Assembly (NCBI GenBank): GCA_033065855.1
Contig: JAVXUO010002585.1
Location: 94,482 to 158,481 of the forward strand
Direction: 5' to 3'
Length of the DNA stretch: 64,000 nucleotides
Source: Escallonia rubra
Taxonomy: Eukaryota; Streptophyta; Magnoliopsida; Escalloniales; Escalloniaceae
The translations under genes were made by a program, and so were the position numbers. Below the pieces are notes generated by a model. The model made no database searches. It was not told the origin of the DNA and saw only the letters and a program-made list of their open reading frames with translations. Shown piece after piece: positions 34,390-46,288 of the stretch (position 1 is its first letter; each line of letters begins with the position of its first letter).

Positions 34390-35203
34390 CTTTCTTTTGA
34401 AAATTCATAAGGTGTTTTATCAAAATTCTTTTGAGGAACTCTGTTCAGAATGCGACTAGCAAATTATAAAGCTTCATCCCACAAATTATTAGGCAAACCT
34501 GAACTAGCTAACATAGCGTTAACCATATCTAGCAAAGTTCTATTTTTCTGTTCAGCTAGTCCATTAGATTGAGGTGAACAAGGTGGATAATTTTGATGTA
34601 TAGTACCGTACACTTCACAGAAAACTTCCATGTTAGTAAATGAAAACTCACCACCTCTATCACACCTTAAGATTTTGGTTTTTTTTTTTTTCAGTTTGAT
34701 TTTTAACATATTCCTTGTAAATTTTGAACTTCTCAAATGTTGAACTTTTCTGATTAATTAAATACTTGTGGGAAAACTTTGAAAAGTAATACCTTACCTC
34801 CACGTGTTAGAACATTATTAAGATCACAAGTATCTCTATGAACCAATTCAACAAGTTGGTATCCTTTTCAACAAACTTGAAAGGTTTTTCATTTGTTTAG
34901 TATGAACACAAATCTAACATTTTCAATTTATATAAACACTAGACGTAGGAATTTAATATAAGTTCATCATCTTTCTAATGGTTCTCACATTAACATGTCC
35001 AAGCCTACTATGCCAAGCATCAAAGCGTTTAAGATATCAGGTAGGCAAAGAAGCGGAACTAGCATGCTTACGATCATCAAAATTTATTAACTAAGACAAA
35101 AAAAGCTATCAACTAAATATCCTTTACCGATAAAGCAACAAGTCCTAGTAATTACAACTTTATTAGATTTAAAAATAGCTTTAAATCCACATTAAACTAA
35201 CAA
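34390..35203 (-). pseudogene. Outer Copia integrase remnant
   Basis: The minus-strand text at 34464-34736 includes LRCDRGGEFS and CSPQSNGLAEQKNRTLLDMVNAML, which are the D..G.E and PQ.NG..E.KNR signatures of the Copia integrase core, then SSGLPNNLWDEAL. Further upstream (to about 35200) the frame is disrupted. Confidence 0.85.
35195..35203. repeat. 9-bp TSD of Mutator-like element B, left
   Basis: AACTAACAA, repeated exactly at 36437-36445. Confidence 0.9.
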
Positions 35204-36436
35204 GGGTTAGTTACAAAACTGTTCTCTAAGGTTTACACGTTTTTGCACTTTGCCCCCCCGTGTTTACAACTTTTGCAATAATGTCCCTCGAGGTTGACAA
35301 AACCGTTGCAAACAGCTCCAAAATTGGACGTCCGTCCAATTTTGGACGTTAAGTCATCATGTGCACAGCACATGCCGTTTTGGCATGGGCAAATCGGTCA
35401 ATTCCCTACCCATCTTCCCTTCTCACTCTGTTCATCACTCTCTCTCTCTGTGTGTTCATCTCTCTCTCTCTCTCTCACGCATCCTCCCCACCACCACAAG
35501 CTGTTAGCCTGTCCTCCGATCCACCGGAAACCCACAACCACCGGCCGATGCTCTCCTCATGAGCACGGTGGCGCAGATCAGGAGCTAGATGGCGCTTTGC
35601 TGGAAGACACGCCACGGCGACGGCGCAGATCAGGAGCTGGAAGACACGCCACGGCGACGGCGCAGATCAGGAGCTAGATGGCGCTTTGCTGGAAGACACG
35701 CCACAGCGGCGGCGCTAGGATTCTGACCCACGGCCGGTGATCCAGATGGAGATCAGAAGAGGATTCTCTTTGACCGATGGTGCGAGAAGGATGATTCCGT
35801 GCCTTTGTGTTGAATCTATTAAAGCTGGGATGGAAGAAATGGCCCCCAAGATGGGTGATGCTGACATCCCTGGCTTCTTCGTCTTTTTTTTTTGCTAAGA
35901 TGTTATTGCTGCTCCGGCAGCTTTGTGATGGTGGTCGGCGGTTTGTGGTGTCCGCGGCTCCGTTGGCGATGGTTGTGCAACTCTGCTGGATGAATTTGTG
36001 TTGAGTTTTTTTTTTGGACGCTGGTTCGCGCTGTTCTGACAGCTTTGCGATGGCCGTGCGGCCAAGTACAGTGGCCGTGGTTGTGGTGGCATTGCCCCAC
36101 TGTTTGGTTTTTGCGGTTGTGTGGGATTATGGACGACCCCTTGGTGGCAACGACAGCTGTAGGTGGTCCATGGTTGGCTGTGACTCTTGGGCAAGGTCGG
36201 GGAGCTTGACGGCGAGAAAGGGAAGATGACGCAGGGAAAATTACATAATTGCCCATGCCAAAACGGCATGTGTTGTGCACATGACGACTTAACGCCCAAA
36301 ATTGGACGGACGTCCAATTTTGGAGCTGTTTGCAACGGTTTTGTCAACCTCGAGGGACATTATTGCAAAAGTTGTAAACACGGGGGGCAAAGTGCAAAAA
36401 CGTGTAAACCTCAGGGGACAGTTTTGTAATTAACCC
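35204..36436. mobile_element. Mutator-like element B: about 200-bp TIRs shared with element A
   Basis: The ends begin GGGTTAGTTACAAAACTG and, reversed, GGGTTAATTACAAAACTGTC, with near identity over about 200 bp to each other and clear similarity to the TIRs of element A. It has a perfect 9-bp duplication (AACTAACAA). The interior differs from element A. It is GC-rich, with about 2.5 tandem copies of a 50-bp unit (GGCGCAGATCAGGAGCT...) at 35577-35705. No gene was recognised in the interior. It is inserted in the outer Copia. Confidence 0.92.
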
Positions 36437-36445
36437 AACTAACAA
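36437..36445. repeat. 9-bp TSD of Mutator-like element B, right
   Basis: AACTAACAA. Confidence 0.9.
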
Positions 36446-36617
36446 AGCAGTAACAATCAAATTCTTCCCAACTTCGGGAACATGCAAGACTTCTTCTATC
36501 ATAAAACATTCTCCAAAGACAACTTTAATTTTATTTGTTCTTCTCCTATTACTTTGGCCAAGATCCCATGTCCCACACTTATGGTTCTTGTGCCTTATTC
36601 TTGAAAATAACAAGATT

Positions 36618-36626
36618 TTGTTTTTA
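36618..36626. repeat. 9-bp TSD of Mutator-like element C, left
   Basis: TTGTTTTTA, repeated exactly at 38235-38243. Confidence 0.88.
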
Positions 36627-38234
36627 GGGCTAATGCCAAAACTGTACTCTAAAGTATCACCTCGGTACAACTTAAGTACCCAACATTTCAAATGTGTCAA
36701 AGAAATACCTAAGTTTTAAAGAATGAGACAAATCGGTCCGATGTCTAACGGATTCTTACATTCGTTAAAAAGTTCCAAGGGTAAGACTGTCTTTATTTTC
36801 TTTTCTCTCTATTTGAGTGTCTTCTCTATCTCTTTTCATTTTTAATTTACAGACACACAGCCCACACACACACACGCACACAAAGTCACACCCATAACAC
36901 ACAACCCCCCTCCCACCCAGACAGAGTCACGCACACACACAACCCACACCCCCTCACACACACACTGTCACACCCGTAACACACACCCACACACGCACAT
37001 GAACACGTCGTGCACACACACAACCTAAAAAGTCACGCACACATACAACCCATACACACAGTGACGCACACTAGACACACACAAAAGATCAGACTGAGAC
37101 AAGAGCCATTTAGTAAGCGACCCAAAATAGGACAACTCTTTTGGCTTAGGCGTCTTTTGTTTATTCTATTCTCTCTGTTTAGGAAAATGTTGCCCTACCT
37201 TTGTGACTTTTACAAACACGCGCGCGCGCACTATTATCTATGTTTAGGAAACTATTGCCCTGCCTTCGTGACTTTTACAAACACGCGCGCGCGTGCCCAC
37301 ACACACACACACTCAGTCACTCTCTCTCTCTCTCTACATTTCTTTGTCCTTGTCTCTCTTTCTTGCTATCTGGGTTATTTCATAAATTAAAGATTAATGC
37401 CCTCTTTAATCCACATCTGTCTCTCTCTCTCTCTCTCACCGCCACCATTTCATTCTCACTCTTACCTCATCTTCCAAACCCTCTTTCTCTCTTTCTATTT
37501 CTCCCATTTTGCACTGGATTTTGTTGGGTCTTTGCTTCTTTATCATCCCTCTATCATGTACACAGGAAATGACAAAAAAAAAAAAAAAAAAAACAGGTAT
37601 ATAGAGAGAACTATGTGAAAATCATGTTCTTGATGGATCATTTTTCAGATTTTGTAACGTTTTAAATTTCTTTTTACTTTTCAGGTAGATCCATCGCCTA
37701 ATCTGCTACCTCTTTGCGAGTCAGATTCTTTCCCGACGACGAGCTTGACGACATTATCGACAGCCTTCCAAATATCCACCTTTCTGTCATTCATCCTTGC
37801 TTTGTACTATTTGGTTATGTTTCTTTTGAAAAAAACCATTGGGGGGGGGGGGGGGGGGGGGAGGGGTTGTGTTTTATTTGTAAAAGATTTGATTTTTTGG
37901 TTCTTTTGAACGGGTGTGTGTGCATGCGCGAGCGCGTGTGTGGGTGGGGGGTGGGGTGTGTGTGTGTGTGTTTGCTACTGTGTGAAAGTGTGTGTGGGTG
38001 TTTGTGCCTGTGAATTAAATAAGAAAACAAAGAGAGAGAAGAGAAAGAGTAAGACTGTCTTTTTTCATAAAGACAGTCTTACCCTTGGACTTTTAACGGA
38101 TGTTAACATCCTCTAGCCATCGGACCAATATGGCTCATTTTTTGAAGCTTAGGTACTTCTTTGGCATACTTGAAACGTTGAGTACTTAAGCTGTACTGGG
38201 GTGATCCTTTAGGGTACAGTTTTGACATTAGCCC
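36627..38234. mobile_element. Mutator-like element C: about 170-bp TIRs, 9-bp TSD
   Basis: The ends begin GGGCTAATGCCAAAACTGTA and, reversed, GGGCTAATGTCAAAACTGTA, and match over about 170 bp to AGGGTAAGACTGTCTTTA. The perfect 9-bp duplication TTGTTTTTA supports the Mutator superfamily. The TIR family differs from A and B after the first bases. The interior is rich in CA/GT and CT runs, with poly-A at 37575-37592 and poly-G at 37841-37861. A short open stretch at 37714-37800 (RFFPDDELDDIIDSLPN) may be a captured exon, but I do not recognise it. Confidence 0.9.
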
Positions 38235-38243
38235 TTGTTTTTA
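38235..38243. repeat. 9-bp TSD of Mutator-like element C, right
   Basis: TTGTTTTTA. Confidence 0.88.
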
Positions 38244-38411
38244 TTAGCGTCGACATGAAGATCAGTGCTTGAGTCAATAAACAAATGTTGAGTAATCAAT
38301 AACGTTCAACTGTGGGAAACTAACAAAGTACCTGTTAGCAGGCTTGAGTAGTTGGCCTTAATAGTCACCGCATCGACTTGTGGTTTAGGGGCTACTAAAG
38401 GACCATTAGGT

Positions 38412-38932
38412 TTAGGAATTTGACCCTTTCGTTAACGACATCCTTAACCTTTTGATTTGCATTCCCACACGCCTACTAAGGAACAACCTTTCTCTGACTA
38501 ATACCATTATCATTTGGCTTAGTGTTCTTCTTATTTCGGCCATGATTCCTAAAAAACTAGTAGACCTAGGTTGATGAAGATTTTCAAAAAAGTGAGCCTT
38601 AGCTTGAAAATCAAAATTTAGAAATTTCTTTTGTTTTATATGATGTTTTTCTTCAATAGTTGCAGACACTAAAAAATCATCTAAAGAAAAAACATCTGGT
38701 TTGTTTTTTTTAACGCCCAAGCAAAATCAGACCAAGAAGAAGACAACTTTTTAATCAGGGAAGGAATGACAAAAGGACCATTCAACTCTATTCCATTTCC
38801 TTTTAGATGATAAAGAATGTTATCCAAAACATGAGTCTGATCTTGCACAAGTTTTCCATCAACCATTTGAAAATCTAAAAAATGCTCAACATGGTATTCA
38901 TTTAAGTCAGCATCTTCAGACCCATATTTCAA
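38412..38932 (-). pseudogene. Outer Copia gag remnant
   Basis: Two overlapping minus-strand frames joined by a frameshift near 38700. They read DLNEYHVEHFLDFQMVDGKLVQDQ, then ILYHLKGNGIELNGPFVIPSLIKKLSSSWSDF, the UBN2-type Copia gag domain, then SLDDFLVSATIEE and a lysine-rich tail. No zinc knuckle is left. Confidence 0.82.
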
Positions 38933-39209
38933 TTCTAATGCTTACCACAATTCAACGACATGTTTAATGGTGCAAAAAATAATATATAATACAGGAGATA
39001 ATGCAAGCTAAATTCTATCATAACTTAAGTACTTTCTTTTTTATTCAAGCCATCATCAAATTTTGACTCACTAGAACTGTGTTCTACCCCTTGAATTTTT
39101 TCTAGCAATTTTTTCTTTTCCTTTTATCATCAAGTCATTGTGAATAATCGAGCAAAGACATAAAGTGGTAAGCAAATTTTCATCTGTTATTGCCAACATT
39201 TAACATTCT

Positions 39210-40145
39210 TGTCATTAAGATTATGTTTGGAACTATGAAACTGAAGGAATACTCAAATTTTGTTGTTTGAAACATTAGAAAAAGGGAATTGAAATTAAAA
39301 TTTATGGAATTTGACTGAATTTGTTTCTATAGTATGAAATCTGATAAAAAATGGTTGAATTTCATGGGATTTAAATTTACTTGAATTAAAAGTAATTATT
39401 TATCTCTCCACTAATGAACCCACCACCGTCGTCTTTATTGCCGCTACCGCCACAACACTTTTACTACCATCATTGACACCACCATCGTCGCTACCACCAC
39501 TACCACCGCCGCTACCATTACTATTGCCACCATCGCTACTGCCACCACCACCAGAGCCACCATTATTGCCGCCACTATCACCGTCGCCGCCGCCACCACT
39601 ACTACTATCATCGCCACCACTACTGTCATCACCACTGCCAGCACTATTGTCACAACCATCGCTGCCACCACTACTGCCACCACCACCACCACCACCTTGA
39701 CCACTACTACCATCACTACCACCGTCATCGCTACTACCGCCACCACTACTATCATCTGCCTCATTATTGGCGTCACTTGACCACCACCAGTTGCACTTCG
39801 TCACACCTCATTTCCTCCACCACCACCATCATTACCATCACTTAACCACCCCACCACTTCCACCGTTGATGTCGCTACCCATGTGGTGTCGCCATCATCA
39901 CCACCATGTGGTGACACTAGCACACTTGAAATCACTTACCGTAATTTATTTTTCATCGTGAGTGAAGGATCTAATTGTTTAAAACTTTATTACCTACCAT
40001 TTCCTTTCCAAACACAAAATATGAATTCTTTGAGTTGAATTCCCATCCGTTCCAAACAAAAAAAAAGTTAATTCAGTTTCAAATCCAATTCCGAATTTGA
40101 AATCCAAATCCTAAAAGAATTGGTTCCAAAAAGACCGTAAGTTTT
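39210..40145. mobile_element. Possible TIR element around a (CCA)n-rich core
   Basis: Left and right ends share diverged inverted text around GTTTGGAAC and GAATTCAA(A)TT motifs. The core at 39410-39900 is an imperfect CCA/ACC trinucleotide tract, which explains the very long Gly/Ser/Asp-rich and Pro-rich frames on the two strands. I found no exact TSD, so the element call is weak; the trinucleotide tract itself is certain. Confidence 0.4.
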
Positions 40146-40194
40146 TCAGGTTTCCAAGAACTTTAGTCATCAATTGCCCTTTTTTTGGCAAATT

Positions 40195-40709
40195 AGTTCA
40201 ACATATAATTCTAGGTATCTTAACCTAAAAAAAAAAAAGTTTAGAAAAGCTTGAAATTTGGTTGAGGAATGAAAAAATGTACTTCCCCTTGAAGAAGATA
40301 GGTACCAAAGTCTGCTGTAGGTTAACGGTGTTCCATCCAAAAGATACAATGACCACCGAAGGATTTTCGATGTATAAAAAATTCCTCTCGAAGCTTAGAG
40401 CATTTCGAACACTCAAAAAGATTATATGCTATTATGTGTATCATTTTAGATCAAAGAATAGATGAAAGAAGATAGAAGAGAACTTTAGAGAGAACAAAGT
40501 TGATCTTTGTCGTTTGTCTTCTTTCCTTTTTAACAAAGTTCTCTTGTAACAACTATTTCTTCCAACGTACAAAAAATACACATTGAAGAGATTATTGGCA
40601 CATTTGGAGACAAAATAAGAGAGAAAGTGGGTAGCTAAAATATCACTAACAACATGACTTAAAAGAGTCGGTCAAGCAATCTTCCATTTTAATAAGGATA
40701 GTAGTTTTA
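40195..40709. repeat. Dispersed repeat copy B (pair with 22685-23507)
   Basis: Similar in order to the MITE-interrupted copy at 22.7-23.5 kb. This copy lacks the MITE. Non-coding. Confidence 0.65.
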
Positions 40710-42312
40710 ATCCCATGCGCTGCACAATGGAGCACTATATTACAAATCTTGAAATACTAAATTCTGTAGGGAGAATCTCTTTCTACTTTATTTTCGTCAC
40801 TAAGAAGTTAACAATTATCTTTAAAGTACATTTTTAGCAACAAAAAGAAGTAAAAAGTATATGGGAGAGCGTAAATAGTTTTTATCAATCATTGCCTAAG
40901 AGTGTTATAAAATTACTTTCAACCAATGTATAAGAAGTACCACCAAATGTTAATTCTTTAAGGAGAGACGATGGTTTTTTTTTTTAAAAAAAAAATTAAA
41001 ATGTGATAATCCAACTTTTCTCAATGGGTAGATTCCTGTACCGTAATATAAGGAATAAAAAAAGGTTTCGAGAGAGAGCGAGAGAGAGAGAGAACACACG
41101 AGCAAGAGAAGGGACGGTAAACGAGAGAATCACTAATTTAATTATCAAATTGAAGTATAAAATTGTAGACAATTCATACTTAATTTAGTGATTTGTTTAC
41201 AAAACAAATAGTAGATGTAGATAGTTAAAAAAGTAGAATTAGTATAAATCATGAATGAAAACTGTAATGCAAAAATGTCGGAGATAATTAGGAATTAGTG
41301 TCGAAAACTGGAAAATGATGCCTTTATTTTGAATTAAAACCATCAAATTAGCTTGGTTATGTGTAACTGGTAATCCAGGAGTATATTGCGACCATAATTT
41401 TAGAGTGACGTAGAGAGAAATAAAATATGCATGTCTAAAAAGTTAGCTAAAAAGAGTGATACGTTGTGAGGCGTGAGAGAAAAGGGGAGAACAAAAAAAG
41501 GAATTCAAATTAAGTTGAATAGGTGAGAGAGAGAAATTAAAAAGAAAAAAGAAAAACGAATCAAAATCTTAATTAAAAAGGCGAGTAAATTCAAAATGAT
41601 TTCAAGAAGTTAAATTTACAAAGTCCATGCGGCGAGTTATGGGGGTGCCCAAATAACCGATAACTGAAAAACATTCTTTCAGTTTTGCCCTTACTATATG
41701 TATGTATATCGAATGTAACCACTAAGCTTAATTTACTTTATTTTCTGTAATACAACATTTTCTTAACAATGGCTTCGTAGACAATGTGCTGCTGTGTGGG
41801 CTACACGCCTACGCCTACTGGTCTATGGGCCTTTTGTCACGGGTTAATTAATTTTAAACCCTAACAAACCCAAATCGATACGGGGCTTTATTTTGGGCTA
41901 AATGGCTGTGACACCGTTGGAGCTTGGTCCACGGTTTTAGACTGGGCTGCCGCGTCACCGAAGTTGGGGGGTCAATGTATTCGTTAATCAGAGCTGATTT
42001 TGGGCCTACTTACCATGCGGCCCACCAGGATGAAGGCCTACTCAACATGCCCTCATTTTCCTACCAATTACCAACTTTCATTAGATCAAGAAATGATGGT
42101 TATTAAAATTAGTAAAGTTATGCTATCCTTAGAGATGATTTAACCAGGTGAAGCTATGCTAACTATTATCCAATGCTACATTTGTGCTATTACATTGGCA
42201 AATTTAAACCTGATCAGTGATCTTATGGTTAAAGAGTAAATGTAAAAGTTTGACGCAGTTTTGAGATGCTGATTTTTTAGTTTTTTACAACATTTTGAAC
42301 ACAAAAAGTTAA
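40710..42312. other. AT-rich intergenic DNA
   Basis: No gene is seen. A short (GA)n-rich tract lies at 41070-41110. Confidence 0.5.
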
Positions 42313-42590
42313 GGGCTCGTACGTTTATCATATTCGTTTTCTGTTTTCACGATTTTCGTATTCAGTTAGAAAATAATAGCTCCTGTACTTTTATTATTTT
42401 CACCAAAAAATTTTAACCACTTTTTCTTACATTGGGTTAAACTTGGGTGAAAAAGTTGAAAACGCTAAGTTTTTTTTATCACTATTTGAATAATTTGACC
42501 CAAAATGAAAATAGAAAATGGTAAAAGTACAATTTTTTTTTTATCATCATTGCAAAAAACGGAAAAAGAATATGGTAAATGTACGGGCCC
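42313..42590. mobile_element. hAT-type MITE with about 35-bp TIRs
   Basis: It starts GGGCTCGTACGTTTATCATA and ends, reversed, GGGCCCGTACATTTACCATA. The inverted repeats extend to TTTTCTGTTTT-like text. The flanks are AAAGTTAA and AAAGTTTT, 6 of 8 identical, consistent with an old 8-bp duplication. Non-coding. Confidence 0.65.
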
Positions 42591-43289
42591 AAAGTTTTTT
42601 ACTCAGAGGCTTTGTTGCTGAGCACCAGGCCCGCTTACCTCCCTCCCCACCTAAGGTATCACTAATTTTTGGGCCTGAAGGGCCTATCGTACAATTCAAA
42701 ACTCAATTAACATTTTGACTTGTAATTAAGATTACACTATTGATTAGTGTCGAAACTTGTGCCAGTAGTAAATTCCGTCGTATATACATATTACGTTTTT
42801 ATTTTTACTTTTATAAAAGTAGATTCATATTTCTAATTGACTAAGATGTCAATTTTTTCAACTACGTCCACGACATAATAAGATGAGCTCCGATAAAAAA
42901 ATCATGCAAATAAAAATCTTTTATATCATTGTACAGTACGGTCTAGAGAGAGGGGTTGCTGTAGCTAACGACCTCCATTAGAACTTTCTTTTCTTCCTCT
43001 TCTTTTTTTGCTTCTCGTTTCCCCTTCCTTCCCCTTCACAGATGACCTTCTCTCTCTCTCTCTGTTTCTCCCCCCTTGTGCAAGCTCTTCATTTTAAAGT
43101 CAAACTGCCACTCTCATTTTTTGTCTTGCACGACACATCAAGGCCAGTGATACGTTTTTGCCGTGCTCATAATCAGCCCACTATAACACCAAAAAAATAT
43201 CCTTTCATTCTAGGGGCCCATTCTGCATTCAGAGGCCACTGACAAATCTGTTAAAAGAGAACATCATTTGGGTTTGGGTTCTCCTTTAA
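42591..43289. other. No gene recognised
   Basis: AT-rich, with CT-rich stretches at 42985-43070. Nothing supportable. Confidence 0.45.
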
Positions 43290-44285
43290 TTAATTGGATC
43301 AAAGGAAGACCTATCAAAAATTTTGGTGGCCACCTAGAATAATTCAGAAAACGGCATATTTCACGCGACTCCTCTTGTATTCTTTCCAGGATATTAAGGA
43401 AAGTGTGACCCATCTCATCCGTGACTGCCCATTTCCGAAAGCGTTATGGTTCTCCCTCTATTTTTCATTCAACCCTTTGTGTTTTTCACCTTTCTCCTTT
43501 ACAGCCTGGTGGGACGGCCTTCGTCTTTCAAGCGCCCCACCCCCCAGTGGAACAAAAATTATTAGTCTTGTTATGCATATGATTTGGAGAATTTGGAAGG
43601 TAAGAAATGGAATGATTTTCAATTCCCTCTCCTCCACCTCTCTATTGCTAGCAAGGGAACTGGTTCAAACAAAAACCTGCCTGTACGAGATGGCAACTGC
43701 CCCACTGCAAGAATCAGTTGTTATGCATAAGGAAAGTTCATTAGCTGTTTGGTCCCTCCCTTCACCAGTTTAAACAAAACTAAATTTTGATGCTTCTTCT
43801 GTCTCTTAAACTGAATCTGGTGGGATTGGTCTTGTTCTTCGAAATGAACTTGAGGTTTTCCTTATGGCTAGAGCTATTCATCTTCCTGATTGTCTGAATG
43901 CTCAAATTGCAGAAGCTCTAGCAGCACGAGTAGGCTTGAATCTGGCCTCTGAATTACCAACCATCTCATGTCATTTCTAAAGGTAATTCCCGTGGTATCA
44001 TATCGTTAATCATCACCAACAACCCCTTGCCTCCTAACAGAGAGGTTATTGTCTTGGACAATAGATGTTTAAAGCAGCAATTTCAGGAGCACTGTTTCAA
44101 TATTAGACCACACACTTGCAATCGCTCAGTTCATGTGGTCACAGAACACTCTTGCACCCACAACGAGATAACTACATGAATCTCATATCCTCCTCTGTAG
44201 TTAATAATCTCTCTTAGGGGAGACATTGGGTTTTCCTGATTTATTTCCTTTTAAAGAAAACAATTAAAGTAAATGATTGTGCCTG
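43290..44285 (+). pseudogene. 5'-truncated LINE ORF2 (zf-RVT and RNase H)
   Basis: The plus-strand text starts within the zf-RVT region (VTHLIRDCPFPKALWF), runs through AWWDGL and MHMIWRIWKVRNGMIF, and reaches the RNase H domain after a stop at 43770. There NFDASS, GGIGLVLRNE and AQIAEALAARVGLNLASEL show the first Asp and the Glu of the catalytic set. Later stops and frameshifts disable it. A partial A-rich stretch at 44250-44275 may be the tail. Truncation from the 5' side is the usual outcome of incomplete LINE reverse transcription. Confidence 0.75.
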
Positions 44286-45746
44286 CAAAGATTGTAATAC
44301 ATTTGACAAGAACAAAGTGCATTGATTCAAGTCCAACACCTGATATTAAAGTTGTATCCGATTTGCGAGGAAATCAATACGTTAAATACGATAATCTAAG
44401 TATAGGGCTATAGTTTTTTGAGATGTTGAGCTATGTCTTCTTCTCCTTCATTTCTTCTTTTATGCCTTTCTTGGTTGAAATCGACTGAAATTGCTAAGAA
44501 ACCGTCGACTGGATGTAATTGCTTTAAACTGTCGATTGATCGACAACTGTAAAAACTGCTTCCATGTTTCCTACGATCAAGCTCCATATCCGTCAATTTA
44601 TAACTGCTATCAACTGCCATGTGTCATCAATAGCCACAAGTCATCGATAGTCATTAATGCAACAAATTTGCCTTAAATCAATCAATCAGATCAACATTAA
44701 ATATAGTGACACGTACTTTATGTCTTACACTTCTTAACTTGTCCACGAGTCCAATTGTCATTAGTCAAGACTATAATTTATATCGTCACATGCCAACAAG
44801 TACATATGGAGTTATATTTATATCATTTCCTCAGCCATGTTTAGGCATCCATGGTGGTTCTTGGTTAAAATAGTGAAAGAATTGAACCCCTGAACTCCCC
44901 GAGTGTGTTATACTTTCATATGCGACAATGTTCACGCCATAAATTGTAGCACAAAACTAGTAAGCCAGATCGATCCGCAGGACTACATATTAGTATATGT
45001 TGGTGTGATTATGTTTCTTTTCTCCTTTTACTTTATTAATTATCAACGAACATGGATTGTTGTGAAATAAGCAAGAAGATGATGTTGGTTATTGCGGAAA
45101 CACATTGAATAGAGGCATTGACTTTGACTTCATGTCAACCGGGTTGATTCTCGAGAAAAATATATGCGGGAGAACTAGTTGAGAATGGAAAGAGCACGAA
45201 TTTATTTGAGAAAAGTTCCTCGCCGAGAGTTAATAAGATCTCAGTAACCACAAGATGACCTACACATACAAGTTGACTCAAACTAGACTAGACCTAAAAG
45301 TTTAAGCCAACAGGACTTGGTTTTACTCCCATAAACAAGAAACACTATTAATTTAAGAGTGATAGATGCGGGTGCAAGGCTCAGACTGCCATATCAGGGA
45401 GTTAAGAGGGAGCCCCATAATGATGGACCACATACACAAGATAAGTCCAAATCGACTTAAAAGTTTAAGCAAATGACGTGGTTCCATCACCATGTTTATA
45501 TTAATCAAATACTTCACACTCACTAACATAACTTCATACGTACACCTTAATAATAGTAACCTCCTCGCCATTTAGGTTGGAGCTAGTACACTTGGTTTAG
45601 TAGGTTCTGGTCTCGCAAACCTAGTCAAGGAAGCTGCATGTTTTACTTGCAACTGGCAGATGTAAGGTTTAAACACATTATGTTTTGCTTCCTATGTTTG
45701 GGGTATGGTTGTATGCATCAAGCCTCCAACGTCCTTTTGTTCATAA
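44286..45746. other. Intergenic DNA
   Basis: Several short frames but no recognised gene, and no clear transposon ends. Confidence 0.45.
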
Positions 45747-45755
45747 AACAATTAA
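45747..45755. repeat. 9-bp TSD of the Pack-MULE, left
   Basis: AACAATTAA, repeated exactly at 47189-47197. Confidence 0.92.
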
Positions 45756-46288
45756 GAGTTAATTACGCGGTTGACCACTGTACTATTAGGCAAATTCCAC
45801 TTTGACCACTGGACTTCGATTTGTGTCATAGTAACCACTAAACTTTGAAATGTGTTTCAATCAGGTCACTCCGTCAATTTAAGTCCGTTTATTTAGGGGT
45901 ACAACCGTCCATTCACTGTTCACCTTCTTCTTTCTTCTTCTTCTTCACACGCGCACACACATAGACAACATTCTTCCATTACTAAAACACTGAAGCACTC
46001 AAGACCTTGAGCCACAACCATCATGGTCACTATGTGTGTCTGTGTTGTGATCTTACTCCTAAGAAAAAAGAAAAAGAAAAACTTATGCTTCCTCTCTTCT
46101 CCCTAACCCTAAACATTAAGAATTTACAAAGAAGAAAACAGGAAGGTGATCATTGATGACTCATTACACAGTCAACTGAATAAGACACGATTTCTCATCG
46201 GAAAAGTGAAAGCATCACACACCAACTTCGTGCTTTTCCATTTTGAGCCCTTTCCCAAACTTTATACATTCATCTTTCCCCAAACAGC

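Larger units (their letters stand above)
36437..36626 (-). pseudogene. Outer Copia gag-pre-integrase remnant
   Basis: The minus-strand text CFMIEEVLHVPEVGKNLI matches the stretch just before the integrase zinc region in Copia polyproteins (usually L.DVLHVP...NLIS). It is a short island between two later insertions. Confidence 0.8.
24000..38960 (-). mobile_element. Old outer Copia retrotransposon, split by later insertions
   Basis: Read on the minus strand from right to left, decayed pieces appear in Copia order: gag (38412-38932), gag-pre-integrase (about 36437-36626), integrase (about 34390-35203), then integrase end, reverse transcriptase and RNase H (about 24060-25905). The gaps are filled by a plus-strand Copia (25906-34384) and two Mutator-like elements (35204-36436, 36627-38234). 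Many stops and frameshifts mark it as the oldest layer. Outer LTRs were not delimited. Confidence 0.75.

Noticed and set aside
37010-37572. His/Thr- and Ser/Leu-rich frames
   Set aside because: They are translations of CA and CT microsatellites inside Mutator-like element C.
39400-39804. Long Gly/Ser/Asp-rich frame on the minus strand and Pro-rich frame on the plus strand
   Set aside because: Both are translations of an imperfect CCA trinucleotide tract; overlapping frames on both strands are open for the same reason.
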